Below, one piece after another: positions 18,000 through 27,910 of a stretch of DNA of 64,000 bases. How positions within the stretch are numbered: the stretch's first letter is position 1; the number at the start of each line of letters is the position of its first letter. Origin of the DNA: JAPPHA01 sp963662815 (GTDB taxonomy: Bacteria > Pseudomonadota > Alphaproteobacteria > Rhodobacterales > Rhodobacteraceae); contig CAXXWA010000020.1 in assembly GCA_963662815.2 (NCBI GenBank), forward strand, positions 248,001 through 312,000. The letters run 5' to 3'. The position numbers and the translations under genes are program-made. The notes under the pieces were generated by a model that was not told the DNA's origin, searched no databases, and saw nothing but the letters and a program-made list of their open reading frames with translations.

Positions 18000-19271
18000 T
18001 CACGGCCGCGTGGTTCCGTCGCCTTCAACAAGATACTTGAAGCTCGTCAACTGCTCGGCGCCGACCGGTCCGCGAGCATGCATTTTTCCTGTCGCGATCC
18101 CGATCTCGGCGCCGAGGCCGAATTCTCCGCCGTCTGCAAACTGGGTCGACGCGTTGCGCATGAGTATCGCGCTGTCGAGCTCCGCAAAGAACCTCTCGGC
18201 CGATGCGTCGTCCTCGGTCATGATGCAGTCCGTGTGTCCGGACCCGTACGTCCGGATGTGACGGATCGCGCCTTCGACGCCGTCCACGACCCGGGCAGCC
18301 ATGATCATGTCGAGATACTCCCGGCCCCAATCGTCCTCGGCCGCCGGCACGACTCCCGGGAACGACTGGACCAGCACCTCGTCGCCGCGCACTTCGACTC
18401 CCTTGTCGAGCAGATCGCTCACGAAGGGGGCGCCGTGTGCCGCGAGAAACCGGCGGTCAATGAGCAGACATTCCGCCGCCCCGCAGATTCCCGTGCGGCG
18501 GGTCTTTGCGTTGAGCACGACGCGGCGCGCCTTTTCAACGTCCGCGTCACCATCCACGAACACGTGGCAAATGCCTTCCAGGTGCGCGAAGACCGGCACC
18601 CGCGCCTCCGCCTGGACGCGGCCGACAAGCCCCTTTCCGCCGCGGGGCACGATCACGTCGATGTACCCGGTCATGGCGAGCATCTCTCCGACGGCGGCTC
18701 GATCACGCGTCGGGACCAATTGCACGGAGGCTTCCGGAAGGCCTGCGGCGCGCATGCCGACGCCGAGGCACGCGTGGATCGCCATCGCGGAGTTCAGGCA
18801 TTCGGAACCGCATCTGAGGATGGCCGCATTGCCTGACTTGACGCAAAGGCCGCCGGCATCCGCCGTCACGTTGGGGCGACTTTCGTATATGACGCCGATG
18901 ACGCCGAGCGGAGTGCTGACGCGCCGGATCCTGAGGCCCGACGGCCGCGTCCAGTCGGCAACGACCCTTCCGAGAGGATCGTCGAGGCCGGCCACGTCCT
19001 CCAGGCTACCGGCGATGCCCTCGACCCGCGCCTCGTCGAGCGCAAGCCTGTCGACCATGGCATCCGAGAGCCCCCGCGACCGCGCGAATTCGCGGTCCTC
19101 TGCATTCGCTTCGAGGATCGCGTCGACGCGCTTCCTGACGCAGGCCGCGGCAGCACTAAGCGCCTCGCTCCGTGCAGCCGCCGGTGACGTGGCGAGTTCG
19201 GCCGCCGCCTCCCGTGCCTTGGTCCCGATGGCGGTCATCGTCTTCCGGATTTCCTGCTGGTTGCTGGACAT
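18000..19271 (-). CDS. proA: Gamma-glutamyl phosphate reductase
   Basis: A 423-residue protein that reduces gamma-glutamyl phosphate to glutamate semialdehyde with NADPH in proline synthesis. It carries PLGVIGVIYESRPNVTADAG, KSGNAAILRCGSE and the active-site cysteine segment NAKTRRTGICGAAECLL. The C-terminal NASTQFADGGEFGLGAEIGI, then HARGPVG and LTSFKYLVEG, is typical. ATG 19271 is preceded by GGAGGAGAGC, a strong ribosome binding site. It is the last gene of the rplU-rpmA-obg-proB-proA series, with a 395-base gap after proB. Confidence 0.95.
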   Translation of the reverse strand: MSSNQQEIRKTMTAIGTKAREAAAELATSPAAARSEALSAAAACVRKRVDAILEANAEDREFARSRGLSDAMVDRLALDEARVEGIAGSLEDVAGLDDPLGRVVADWTRPSGLRIRRVSTPLGVIGVIYESRPNVTADAGGLCVKSGNAAILRCGSECLNSAMAIHACLGVGMRAAGLPEASVQLVPTRDRAAVGEMLAMTGYIDVIVPRGGKGLVGRVQAEARVPVFAHLEGICHVFVDGDADVEKARRVVLNAKTRRTGICGAAECLLIDRRFLAAHGAPFVSDLLDKGVEVRGDEVLVQSFPGVVPAAEDDWGREYLDMIMAARVVDGVEGAIRHIRTYGSGHTDCIMTEDDASAERFFAELDSAILMRNASTQFADGGEFGLGAEIGIATGKMHARGPVGAEQLTSFKYLVEGDGTTRP

Positions 19272-19666
19272 GCTCTCCTCCATAAGGCCGTCCGTCGGAC
19301 AGGCTGGCACCTATACCATCCTGCAGGGACTCTCTCCAATCGGAAAACGTCCCGACCCCACGGCCAAGGCCATGACCCATTCCGCGAGTTCCTGCTGCGC
19401 GCCGGTGGCGGATCGCGCAATTCGCGGGATCCGTGCGCTCCGGCACCAGGCGCGCGAACCGGCGGATTGCCGAGCCGGATCCCGCTTGCGTCCGGCTGTC
19501 CGTCCCGTTTCCTGCATCCGGCGCGGGGCCTCCTTCTCGTTCCGTCCTCGCGTCTCCGCGCAGGGGCGCTCCCAAATTGGCCATGCCCGACCGGAATGCC
19601 CTGCAAGCGCGAGGTCGCGCCGCAACACCGCGAACCCCGGTTCGAGCACCTCTCCCGGGAGGACCG
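19272..19666. other. Gap between proB and proA, no gene recognised
   Basis: 395 bases on the way from proB to proA. Overlapping open frames are present, none family-like. No clear terminator was seen, so read-through into proA is possible. Confidence 0.5.
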
Positions 19667-20785
19667 CTACGTCACGAGGTCATCCCGGTGCACGAGCGCT
19701 GCCCGCGCAGGGTAGCCGAGCACGGCCTCGACTTCCTTGCTCTTCAACCCCGTGATCCTTCCGGCATCCTCGCTTCCGTAACTGGAAAGGCCGCGGCCCA
19801 CTTCCCTGCCGCGAGCAGTCCTGACGCTGACCGAGTCGCCGCGCCCGAACAGGCCTGACACGGCCGTGACGCCGGCGGGCAGAAGGGACTTGCCGTTTCT
19901 GAGCGCCGCCTCGGCACCGGGGTCGATCGTCAGCACGCCTTTCGGCTTCATTCCGGCGATCCACTGTTTCCGCGCCCGCCTAGGATCTTCTCCGGATACG
20001 AACCAGGTGCAGGGGGCGCCGCCGCGCAATGCGGAAATCGGGCGCTCCACATCCCCCGCCATGATCGCCATCGCGCAGCCGGATCGCATCGCGGTGCCGG
20101 CCGCGATCAGCTTGGTCCGCATCCCGCCCCGCGAAGCCAGGCTTCCGGCGCCCCCGGCCATCGCCTCGATTTCCGGCGTTATCTCCCGCACGACGTCGAG
20201 TCGCGACGCATCTACATCGGTCTTCGGATTGCCGGTATAGAATCCGTCGACATCGGAGAGCAGCAGCAGCACGTCGGCACCCGCCATGGACGCCACTTGC
20301 GCCGACAGCCGGTCATTGTCGCCGAAGCGGATTTCATCCGTTGCAACCGTGTCGTTCTCGTTGACGATCGGAACCACGTTCTGGTCGAGAAGGGCGTTCA
20401 GCGTAGCCCGCGAATTCAGGTACCGTCGCCGATTGCCGCTGTCCTCCAGCGTAAGGAGGACCTGCGCCGAAATGATCCCGTGCGGGGCGAGCCCCACTTC
20501 ATATGCGCGCGCCAGCCTGATCTGGCCGACAGCGGCTGCGGCCTGGGTCTGCTCAAGCGCGAGCGGCCGATCCGGCGGGAACTCGAGGACGCGGCGTCCA
20601 AGCGCGATCGACCCCGAAGACACCAGGATGACATCCCGGCCGGCCGCTCGTTCATCCGCCACATCGGCGGCGAAACCGGTCAGCCAATCGAGCCGCAGTT
20701 CGCCGCTGCCCGGATCGACAAGGAGGGCGGAACCGATCTTGACGACGATTCGACGCGCTGAATCAAGTGCGCTCAGGGGCGCCAT
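19667..20785 (-). CDS. proB: Glutamate 5-kinase
   Basis: A 372-residue protein that phosphorylates glutamate, the first and feedback-controlled step of proline synthesis. The amino acid kinase domain (about 1-260) shows RRIVVKIGSALLVD, ILVSSGSIALG, VPIVNENDTVATDEIRFGDN and LLLSDVDGFYTGNP. The C-terminal PUA domain (about 280-365) has KGVLTIDPGAEAAL and RGLSSYGSEDAGRI. ATG 20785 lies inside the end of obg (13-base overlap), indicating translational coupling; a GGAAGG motif is 9 bases upstream. Confidence 0.95.
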   Translation of the reverse strand: MAPLSALDSARRIVVKIGSALLVDPGSGELRLDWLTGFAADVADERAAGRDVILVSSGSIALGRRVLEFPPDRPLALEQTQAAAAVGQIRLARAYEVGLAPHGIISAQVLLTLEDSGNRRRYLNSRATLNALLDQNVVPIVNENDTVATDEIRFGDNDRLSAQVASMAGADVLLLLSDVDGFYTGNPKTDVDASRLDVVREITPEIEAMAGGAGSLASRGGMRTKLIAAGTAMRSGCAMAIMAGDVERPISALRGGAPCTWFVSGEDPRRARKQWIAGMKPKGVLTIDPGAEAALRNGKSLLPAGVTAVSGLFGRGDSVSVRTARGREVGRGLSSYGSEDAGRITGLKSKEVEAVLGYPARAALVHRDDLVT

Positions 20786-21792
20786 GGCCAGGTGCCTTCC
20801 CCGGTGCCTGTCGTGATCCTGCCCGCGATCGCGCCAACCACTTTCCGCACGCCGGCGCCGCTGACTGCGGAGACCGCGAACACCGGTTCGTTTGCGGCGT
20901 CCGCGAGTTCTCCCGACCTCGCGGCGAGCGTATCGCTGTCGAGGGCATCGATCTTGCTGAGCGCGGTTACACGCGGTTTGTCTTCGAGACCGTTTCCGTA
21001 AAGGGCGAGCTCCCTCGAAATCGTCCGATAGTCCGCCGCCACATCGGAGGATGTGCCGTCGACGAGATGCAGCAGGACGGAGCATCGTTCAACATGGCAA
21101 AGGAACCGGTCGCCGATTCCCTTCCCGAGATGCGCGCCCTCGATGAGACCCGGTATGTCCGCCATCGCGAATTCGCGGCCGTCCAGTTCGACCATGCCGA
21201 GCGCCGGATGAATCGTCGTAAACGGATAACCAGCAATCTTGGGCCGAGCATTCGAGGTTGCGGCCAGGAACGTGGACTTGCCCGCGTTCGGCAACCCGAT
21301 GATGCCGGCGTCGGCAACCAGCTTTAGGCGCAGCCACAGCGTGCGCTCGACCGGAGCCTGGCCCGCATTGGCGCGGCGCGGACTCTGGTTTGTGGAGGAC
21401 CTGAAGTGCATGTTGCCGAAACCGCCGTTTCCGCCGACGGCAAGCCGTACGCGCTCGCCGGCATTCCTGAGGTCGGCGACTACGGTTTCGCCGTCCTCCT
21501 CCAGGATTTCGGTCCCGGCGGGCACCCTGAGAACGATGTCGTCGCCGGACCTGCCGGTCCTGGCGCGCCCGGACCCGGAACGGCCGTTTTCAGCGAAGAA
21601 ATGACGCCGATACCGGAAGTCGATAAGCGTGTTGAGGTCGGCTTCAGCCTCGGCCCAGACATCCCCGCCCCGGCCGCCGTCTCCGCCGTCCGGGCCGCCG
21701 TACTCGATGTGCGCTTCCCGCCGGAAGCTCACGCAGCCGCCTCCGCCGGCGCCGGAGCGCACTTGCACCTTCGCGAGATCGAGGAATTTCAC
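20773..21792 (-). CDS. obg: Obg GTPase
   Basis: A 339-residue ribosome-associated GTPase. The glycine-rich Obg fold is at 1-158 (VRSGAGGGGCVSFRREAHI, GGPDGGDGGRGG, GGNGGFGN). The G domain has GIIGLPNAGKS (P-loop), KIAGYPFTT (G2), MADIPGLIEGA (G3), TALSKID (G4, with SKID replacing the usual NKxD) and VSAVSG (G5). There is no long C-terminal Obg-specific extension. It sits between rpmA and proB. Confidence 0.95.
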   Translation of the reverse strand: MKFLDLAKVQVRSGAGGGGCVSFRREAHIEYGGPDGGDGGRGGDVWAEAEADLNTLIDFRYRRHFFAENGRSGSGRARTGRSGDDIVLRVPAGTEILEEDGETVVADLRNAGERVRLAVGGNGGFGNMHFRSSTNQSPRRANAGQAPVERTLWLRLKLVADAGIIGLPNAGKSTFLAATSNARPKIAGYPFTTIHPALGMVELDGREFAMADIPGLIEGAHLGKGIGDRFLCHVERCSVLLHLVDGTSSDVAADYRTISRELALYGNGLEDKPRVTALSKIDALDSDTLAARSGELADAANEPVFAVSAVSGAGVRKVVGAIAGRITTGTGEGTWPWRP

Positions 21793-21953
21793 GGATCATG
21801 TTCCAAGAGGTCGGGCACCGTTCCGGTTGCAGCCCTCTTCCGCACCGCGCGGGAAGCCCGTCGAGCGCCACGGTTTCGCGCACGGTCGCTCCGCGCACCC
21901 TGCCGAACTTGCTTCGCCAGACGCAGAACGACTGCTGCGCCAACGGTAGCGGA

Positions 21954-22223
21954 TCAGGCGGAATCGCCCCCGGCGGGAAGGACCGAAATGAAGGTCCGTC
22001 CCTTCAGTCCCTTGCGGAATGTCACGGATCCCTCGACGGTCGCGAATATCGTGTGGTCACGCCCGATTCCCACGCCGTCGCCCGGCCACCACCGCGTGCC
22101 GCGCTGCCGCACGATGATGTTTCCCGGCACGACCGCCTCACCGCCGAACTTCTTGACGCCAAGCCTCCGACCGGCAGAGTCGCGTCCGTTACGGGATGAA
22201 CCGCCTGCTTTCTTGTGTGCCAT
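21954..22223 (-). CDS. rpmA: Ribosomal protein bL27
   Basis: An 89-residue basic protein starting MAHKKAGGSSRNGRDSAGRR and containing VKKFGGEAVVPGNIIVRQRG, the standard L27 N-terminal arm that reaches toward the peptidyl transferase centre. It follows rplU by 56 bases. The 161 bases to obg hold no gene. Confidence 0.97.
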   Translation of the reverse strand: MAHKKAGGSSRNGRDSAGRRLGVKKFGGEAVVPGNIIVRQRGTRWWPGDGVGIGRDHTIFATVEGSVTFRKGLKGRTFISVLPAGGDSA

Positions 22224-22279
22224 CCAGTTGCTCCCTATTCCTGACCGGATTCGGCAGAATGATCGTCGCTTGCGGGTTC

Positions 22280-22630
22280 TTAGACCGAAGCCGTGGCAGT
22301 TCCTGAACCCTCGCCTCCGGGGCGGACGATTTCGGTGATCCTGACGATCGTCACATTCTGGCGATGGCCCAACTTGCGTTTCGACGAAGCCTTCCGGCGG
22401 CGGCGAACGAAGTTGATGACTTTGCGATCTTTCTTCTGCTCGAGAATTTCTCCCCGGACGGACGCGCCGGGAACGAACGGCGCGCCGAGAATCAGGTCGT
22501 CGCCTCCGAGGACCAGAACATCGCCGAAACTCACGGCGTCTCCAGATTCACCAGTCAGCTTTTCGACCTTGAGAATATCGCCTTCCGAGACCCGGTACTG
22601 CTTGCCACCGGTCTTGAGCACAGCAAACAT
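22280..22630 (-). CDS. rplU: Ribosomal protein bL21
   Basis: A 116-residue protein starting MFAVLKTGGKQYRVSEGDIL with the conserved RRRRKASSKRKLGHRQ segment. First gene of the rplU-rpmA-obg-proB unit. A good sigma-70-like promoter lies 135-165 bases upstream. Confidence 0.97.
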   Translation of the reverse strand: MFAVLKTGGKQYRVSEGDILKVEKLTGESGDAVSFGDVLVLGGDDLILGAPFVPGASVRGEILEQKKDRKVINFVRRRRKASSKRKLGHRQNVTIVRITEIVRPGGEGSGTATASV

Positions 22631-22764
22631 GTGCTGCTCCTCCAGTTTCCGCGCCCTGCGGCCCCGTTTCCGGCGTTGTGCGGATTAACCGCGCCTCGGA
22701 CTGCGCGCCCCATGGGGGCGTCTTCCAACAACTCGCGCCAGACCAAGCGCCCGGCAGAGAGCGG

Positions 22765-22793
22765 GGTATCGTGGATAGCACGCGGCAAGTCAA
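22765..22793 (-). promoter_or_regulatory. Predicted sigma-70 promoter of the rplU operon
   Basis: On the minus strand TTGACT (22793-22788) and GATACC (22770-22765) are separated by exactly 17 bases. This is a near-consensus -35 with a moderate -10, placed to drive rplU at 22630 with a leader of roughly 130 bases. Confidence 0.5.
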
Positions 22794-22911
22794 GGGGGAC
22801 TTGCCGGTGCAACCGACCTGTGCAAGTTCTTGGTCGAAACGTCCCTCGCTCGCCCTTGAGCCCGTTCGCGCATTCCTCCAATGGAGCACCGAAATCCGGC
22901 GATACAATCAA

Positions 22912-25059
22912 ATGTCCCGCACGAACACAAACGACATCCAGGACCTCTACAGGAGAGCGCTCCGTCACCAGGCCGACGGACAGTTCGAGGAGGCGCTCCG
23001 CGCCTACGACGCGATCATCCGGATCAGGCCGGACATCGCGGAAGTTCACTTCCAGGTCGGAAGAATCTTTCTCGAAAAAAGCCGGTTTGCCCGGGCAGCG
23101 ATCCACCTCGAAGCCGCCATGAAGATCAAACCGGACGAAACAGCAGTCTGGCGACCCTACGCTCGGGCACTGGTCTGTCTCGGCGACGGGAAGAAGACTG
23201 CGGATGCACTTCGTGCCCTGGGTAGCGCAGGCCTTCCCCGCGCGGCGGCCCGGGAAATCAGCACCCTTCTCAAGCGAAGGCAGGTCAGATCGCGCGTGGC
23301 AACCGGGAACGCAGGAACGCGCGAGGTCGAGCGCGTCGTCTCCTTGGCGCGGAGCGGCAAACTTGCGGAGGCGGAGGCGGAGGCCGGACAACTCGCACGC
23401 AGGTACGGGAATGTCGCGCTCTTCGCGAACACTCTCGGAACCGTCCAGCACCGGCGGAAGAGGATTCCCGAGGCCCGAGCTAGTTTCGAACGATCTCTCG
23501 GGATCGACGAAACCTACGCCGAAGCCCACAACAACCTCGGACGGCTTCTCCTGGAAAGCGGAGAGTCTTCCGCGGCGGGCTCGCACCTGCAACGCGCCCT
23601 CGAACTGACCCCGCTGTCCCCAAGCGTGCTGACCAACATGGGTCTCCTGGTTCATCAGGAAGGCCAGACCTCGGATGCGGAGCGGTTCTTTCGCCGCGCC
23701 GTGAAGTCGGACCCGAAGTTCGGCGAGGCTTTCTTCGCTCTCGGACGGCTGTTTCTCGAACGGGGCGACTTTGCGAATGCCCTGGTGGAATTCAGGAAAG
23801 CCCGCGTTCTCGGCTGCGACGGACCGGAACTGTTGATGTCGCTTGGTCGCGCCGAAGAACTTGCCGACAACTTTTCGGCTGCAGCGGACTGCTATGACAG
23901 AGTGCTGAAACTCGATCCGGATCACGCGCTTGCCTGCAACCGGAGGGCCGTGCTCTGCCAGCAGCAGGGAGACTTCGCGACGGCGGAGGAGTTGTTCAGG
24001 AAGGCGATTTCTCTGGAACCCGGACGCGGCGAGCACTACCGGTTGTTTTCGGCGAGTCACAGGTTCGGGACGGACGACCCGCTCATCCCGGACATGGTTC
24101 GCCGCTTCGAATCGGCGGATACGGATCCCGCCGACAAGGTCGAGCTCGGGTTCGCGCTTTCGAAGGCGATGGAGGACTGCGCGCGGACCGAGGATGTCTT
24201 CCGTTTCCTGAATGCCGCGAATGCGCTCACAAGGGAATTGCACCCCTACGACATTGGCGATCGCATTGCAGAAGTCCGGAACGTGATGGAGTTCTTCCGG
24301 CATTTCGACGGTTCACTGCCGCGGATCGCCGGTTGCACCGACTTCGCCCCGATCTTCGTGACCGGCCTGCCCCGTTCCGGAACCACGCTCGTCGAGCAGA
24401 TCCTGTCCAGCCACAGTTCCGTCACCGGCGCAGGCGAACTCGGCGAATTCAGCCGGGAGGCGGCGCGGTTGACGATCAATTCCGGGAGCTACAAGTCGCT
24501 TGCCGACATCGGGGAAAGCGATCTCCGGCGACTCGGAAAGACATACAGGAAAATCATTCTCAAGCGATTCCCGGGTGCGCAAAGGGTCACCGACAAGTCA
24601 ATCCAGACATTCCTGTTCGCGGGGCTCGCCAGGCTTGCCATGCCGAATTCCAGAATCGTCCTCGTAAAGAGAAACCCGCGCGACAACCTGTACTCGATCT
24701 ACAAGAACAGATTTCCGCACGGAACCCACCTCTACAGTTACGACTTCGAAGACACGGCCGAGTACTTTCGGCAATCTCTTCTCGTCGAGGAGTTCTGGCG
24801 CGAACGCATGCCGGACGGACTATGCGAAATCAGCTACGATGAGCTGATCCGGGATCCGGAGGCGCAGACCAGGGCCCTTCTCGATGCCTGCGGCCTTGCC
24901 TGGGAAGATTCATGTCTGGAGTTCCATCGCAACGACCGCGCGGTCAAGACCCTCAGCCTCTTCCAGGTTCGCCAGCCGATCTACGCTTCGTCGGTGAATT
25001 CGTGGAAGAAGTATGAAAACGACCTGCGCCCCCTCTTCGACAAGCTCGACCTCGCGTGA
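22912..25059 (+). CDS. TPR-repeat sulfotransferase family protein
   Basis: A 715-residue two-domain protein. Residues about 10-460 are TPR-like helical repeats (LYRRALRHQADGQFEEALRA, AEAHNNLGRLLLESGESSAA, ALACNRRAVLCQQQGDFATA). The C-terminal part, about 475-715, is a sulfotransferase domain with the 5'-phosphosulfate-binding loop FVTGLPRSGTTLVEQILSSH and the 3'-phosphate segment RIVLVKRNPRDNLYSIYKNR. It would transfer sulfate from PAPS to an unknown acceptor; no signal peptide is visible, so it is probably cytoplasmic. ATG 22912 was chosen because the repeats begin just after it; the frame is open from 22678. It diverges from rplU. Confidence 0.88.
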   Translation: MSRTNTNDIQDLYRRALRHQADGQFEEALRAYDAIIRIRPDIAEVHFQVGRIFLEKSRFARAAIHLEAAMKIKPDETAVWRPYARALVCLGDGKKTADALRALGSAGLPRAAAREISTLLKRRQVRSRVATGNAGTREVERVVSLARSGKLAEAEAEAGQLARRYGNVALFANTLGTVQHRRKRIPEARASFERSLGIDETYAEAHNNLGRLLLESGESSAAGSHLQRALELTPLSPSVLTNMGLLVHQEGQTSDAERFFRRAVKSDPKFGEAFFALGRLFLERGDFANALVEFRKARVLGCDGPELLMSLGRAEELADNFSAAADCYDRVLKLDPDHALACNRRAVLCQQQGDFATAEELFRKAISLEPGRGEHYRLFSASHRFGTDDPLIPDMVRRFESADTDPADKVELGFALSKAMEDCARTEDVFRFLNAANALTRELHPYDIGDRIAEVRNVMEFFRHFDGSLPRIAGCTDFAPIFVTGLPRSGTTLVEQILSSHSSVTGAGELGEFSREAARLTINSGSYKSLADIGESDLRRLGKTYRKIILKRFPGAQRVTDKSIQTFLFAGLARLAMPNSRIVLVKRNPRDNLYSIYKNRFPHGTHLYSYDFEDTAEYFRQSLLVEEFWRERMPDGLCEISYDELIRDPEAQTRALLDACGLAWEDSCLEFHRNDRAVKTLSLFQVRQPIYASSVNSWKKYENDLRPLFDKLDLA

Positions 25060-25477
25060 TGAACACCTTCCAGTGTCTTCCCGCGAGGGGGGCGTCGGCG
25101 TTCCGGAGTGATCCCCGCACAGCGCGAAATCCGGGCCTTGGAGCGTGAGAACGAATCAAGCCGCAAGCGCATGCTTCCGCTTGCCATTGGCGGTTGCGGG
25201 TGACCATCGGCAGCCAACTCCAAGCGAGTCTGGACTGTGAGTTCGCGTTCCGGAAATTCCACGATGTCTGTCCGGCGCACCGGTTCGGTTCAGTGCCCGG
25301 ATTCCGAAAGCATGGCTTCGTGCGGACTTGCCGGAACGTGAACCGGCCAGTGGCTCCGACAGCCCAGACGGAAACCCGAGAAAGTCCGGATGACGAAACG
25401 CAGGTCAATTGACCGCTCGCACCGGCGCACGCATAAGGGACGCTGACTTATGATTGATCGGTTGGAAGGGTTCAGAC
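25060..25477. other. Intergenic with a predicted promoter
   Basis: 418 bases without a recognisable gene. The right end carries the predicted promoter of the downstream SDR gene. Confidence 0.5.
25409..25437 (+). promoter_or_regulatory. Predicted sigma-70 promoter of the SDR gene
   Basis: TTGACC (25409-25414), a 17-base spacer and CATAAG (25432-25437) lie 40 bases before the start codon at 25478. Confidence 0.5.
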
Positions 25478-26182
25478 ATGGCGAGTTCGGGTGTTGCGGT
25501 CATTACCGCAGGCGGCAGCGGCATGGGGGCGGCGGCGGCCCGACGTCTTGCCGATGACGGTTACCGGGTAGCTGTGCTGTCGTCTTCCGGAAAGGGCGAG
25601 AAGCTCGGGATCGAACTCGGCGGCATCGGCGTCACCGGTTCCAACCGGTCCGCCGCAGATATCCGGCGCCTGATCGATGCGACCCTCGAGCGGTGGGACC
25701 GGATCGATGTGCTCGTCAACAGCGCGGGCCACGGCCCCCGCGGCGACCTCCTCGACATCAGTGACGAAGACTGGCAATTGGGGATGGAGGTGTATTTCCT
25801 TTCGGCCGTGCGGCCGTCACGGCTGGTCATTCCGGTCATGCAGCGGCAGGGCCGGGGTTCGGTTATAAACATCACGACCTTCGCCACCTTCGAACCGGAT
25901 CCTGTTTTTCCGACGTCCGGCGTGTTCCGGGCCGGGCTTGCTGCCTGGACGAAGCTCGCTGCAGATCGCTACGCGGCCGACAACGTCCGGGTGAACAATG
26001 TCTTGCCGGGTTTCATCGACAGCCTTCCCGAAAAAGAGGAGTTCCGCAGCCGGATTCCGATGGAACGCTACGGTTCGGTCGGGGAGATCGCCGCCACCAT
26101 TTCATTCCTCGCGTCTGACGGAGCCGGCTACATCACCGGTCAGAACATTCGGGTCGACGGCGGGATCACGCGCTCGGTCTGA
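25478..26182 (+). CDS. Short-chain dehydrogenase/reductase with altered active site
   Basis: A 234-residue SDR-fold protein. The cofactor loop is TAGGSGMGAAAARRLAD and the NNAG-like motif is LVNSAGHGPRG. The active-site region reads VFPTSGVFRAGLAAWTKLAA. Aligned with the classical YxxxK, the catalytic Tyr position holds Ser and the Lys position Arg, so ordinary SDR chemistry is unlikely. The C-terminus, FLASDGAGYITGQNIRVDGG, is canonical. ATG 25478 has GGAAGGG 7 bases upstream and a promoter at 25409. It stands alone between the housekeeping block and the defence island. Confidence 0.85.
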   Translation: MASSGVAVITAGGSGMGAAAARRLADDGYRVAVLSSSGKGEKLGIELGGIGVTGSNRSAADIRRLIDATLERWDRIDVLVNSAGHGPRGDLLDISDEDWQLGMEVYFLSAVRPSRLVIPVMQRQGRGSVINITTFATFEPDPVFPTSGVFRAGLAAWTKLAADRYAADNVRVNNVLPGFIDSLPEKEEFRSRIPMERYGSVGEIAATISFLASDGAGYITGQNIRVDGGITRSV

Positions 26183-26626
26183 CAACGGGCTGACCACCGG
26201 ATCGACGCGCCTGAGGTGGTTCGAACTACGTGCATCGGCATGACACGAACGAATTGTATCGCGTACCTCAACTCAGTACACATTCTGAATCTTTCCGCAA
26301 TGCATCCGAATTGAAGCTCCGCCCGACTTTGACACGGTCGTCACGAACCGGGTGCAGGTCCTGTTCAACACCTAACATGAAGTCGCCGATCGCCCGACAT
26401 TTAGCGGCGAGGATCCGAAACCCGCCGACACGGCGTCAAGCAGCCGACCAAGCTCCACAATCGGCAAACTGGGCGATTGTGCCCACCCCCCCTCACGAGC
26501 CTCTGCAGACGCGATCACCCTCCCCCCTCACCGAAAAAAGTTTCTTCAAAAAGTGAGTTTTTCCTATTTTCACCGCAATATTCGTCATATATTGTCGAAT
26601 ATGGCTTCCAATGGAGGGCTTTTCCC
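26183..26626. other. Intergenic before the defence pair, with AT-rich palindrome
   Basis: 444 bases without a gene. At about 26579-26603 an inverted repeat ATATTCG / CGAATAT with an 11-base AT-rich spacer sits just upstream of the ribosome binding site GGAGGG (26613-26618). It may be the promoter/operator of the next gene. A shift to AT-rich sequence begins here. Confidence 0.45.
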
Positions 26627-27905
26627 GTGCTTGTCGAATTCACTACATCCAATTTCATGTCCATCAAGGACGAGGCATGCCTTAGCCTTGTCGCTCGCGC
26701 CTCCGCGGATCGAGATGACACCCACATCGTGGTTCCCAGGCTGCCGGAATCCTCAAGGCCCATCCGGCTGCTTCGCACAACCGCAATCTACGGACCCAAT
26801 GCCGCAGGCAAGACCAACTTGCTAATCGCGTTGTCCGCCATGCAAGCGATGATCAGGAACTCCTCCAAGTCAATGGATGACGGCATTGCCCGCCGTCCCC
26901 TTTGAGTTCGACCCAGTTTGCCGCGAAAGACCAAGCGTCTTTGACGTCACCATCATCCTTGAAGGCGTCCGATACCAATACGGCTTTTCAGCGACGAAAT
27001 CACGTGTCTTCAGCGAATGGCTCTTTGCGTGGCCTCACGGCAGGCCGCAAACCTGGTTTGAACGTACCAAGGACACCTTTAACTTCGGTTCCAACCTGTC
27101 CGGCCCAAAAAAGACATGGGAGGCCGCCACTCGACCAGATTCTCTCTTTCTTTCCACTGCCGTTGCCTTGAATGCCAAACAGCTGAAACCAATATCCGAC
27201 TGGTTTTCGAAGTCCCTTCATGTTGTCCCGCCAGGAGCATGGTCCAACTCTTTCACCACCTCCTTATGCAGGTCCGACCCTGAGAATGATGGAGTAACGA
27301 AGGAGAACATACTGAATTTTCTCAACAGTGCCGATCTTTCGATCAAGGACATTGCGGTAATTGACGTAGAATTTCCAACGGAAGAGCTGCCTAGAGAATT
27401 GCCGGCAAGTGTACGAGAGGAAATCGAGAAAGAAACCAAAGGAAGAAAGTTTCCGCGAGTTTTTTTCCTCCACGGTGTTGGAGACGATACTCCGACTGAA
27501 CTTGACATTCACGTCGAGTCTCATGGGACCCAAAGACTCTACGCCTTGGCTGGTCCTTGGTTGGACGTGTTGAAAAAAGGCTCTACCCTTGTCTTAGATG
27601 AACTTGAAGACAGTTTGCACACCAATCTGGTCAAGCACCTCATCAATTCCTTCCATAGCATGACAAAAAATCCGAATGGTGCCCAATTGATTTTTGCCAC
27701 GCACAATACGTCCATACTGACTCAAAAAATATTTCGGCGTGATCAAGTTTGGTTCTGCGAGAGAAATACGAGGTTTGAAACAAAGTTGTTTCCGCTGACC
27801 AAATTTCACCCTAGGAAGGGATACGAAAATCTGGAACGATCCTACCTTGCCGGCCGTTACGGTGCCGTTCCTTTTCTTCGCGATCTGAAAAAGAATTCGG
27901 AATAA
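26627..27905 (+). pseudogene. RloA/AbiLi-type AAA ATPase, split by a frameshift
   Basis: From GTG 26627 (GGAGGG 8 bases upstream) the frame reads VLVEFTTSNFMSIKDEACLS and the Walker A TAIYGPNAAGKTNLLIAL, then stops at 26905. The next frame, open from 26877, continues ALPAVPFEFDPVCRERPSVF and carries Walker B (STLVLDELEDSLHTNL) and the sensor-like ATHNTSIL. Together they make a full AAA_15/ABC-type ATPase of the RloA/AbiLi type, with one shift near 26875-26890. The sequence is visibly AT-richer than its surroundings, which suggests transfer. It pairs with an RloB/AbiLii-like gene 5 bases downstream. Both halves have start-like codons, so split translation cannot be excluded. Confidence 0.75.
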
Positions 27906-27910
27906 CTATT

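Noticed and set aside
22555..24303. 582-codon minus-strand frame opposite the TPR-sulfotransferase
   Set aside because: The plus strand has TPR and PAPS-binding motifs; the minus frame has none.
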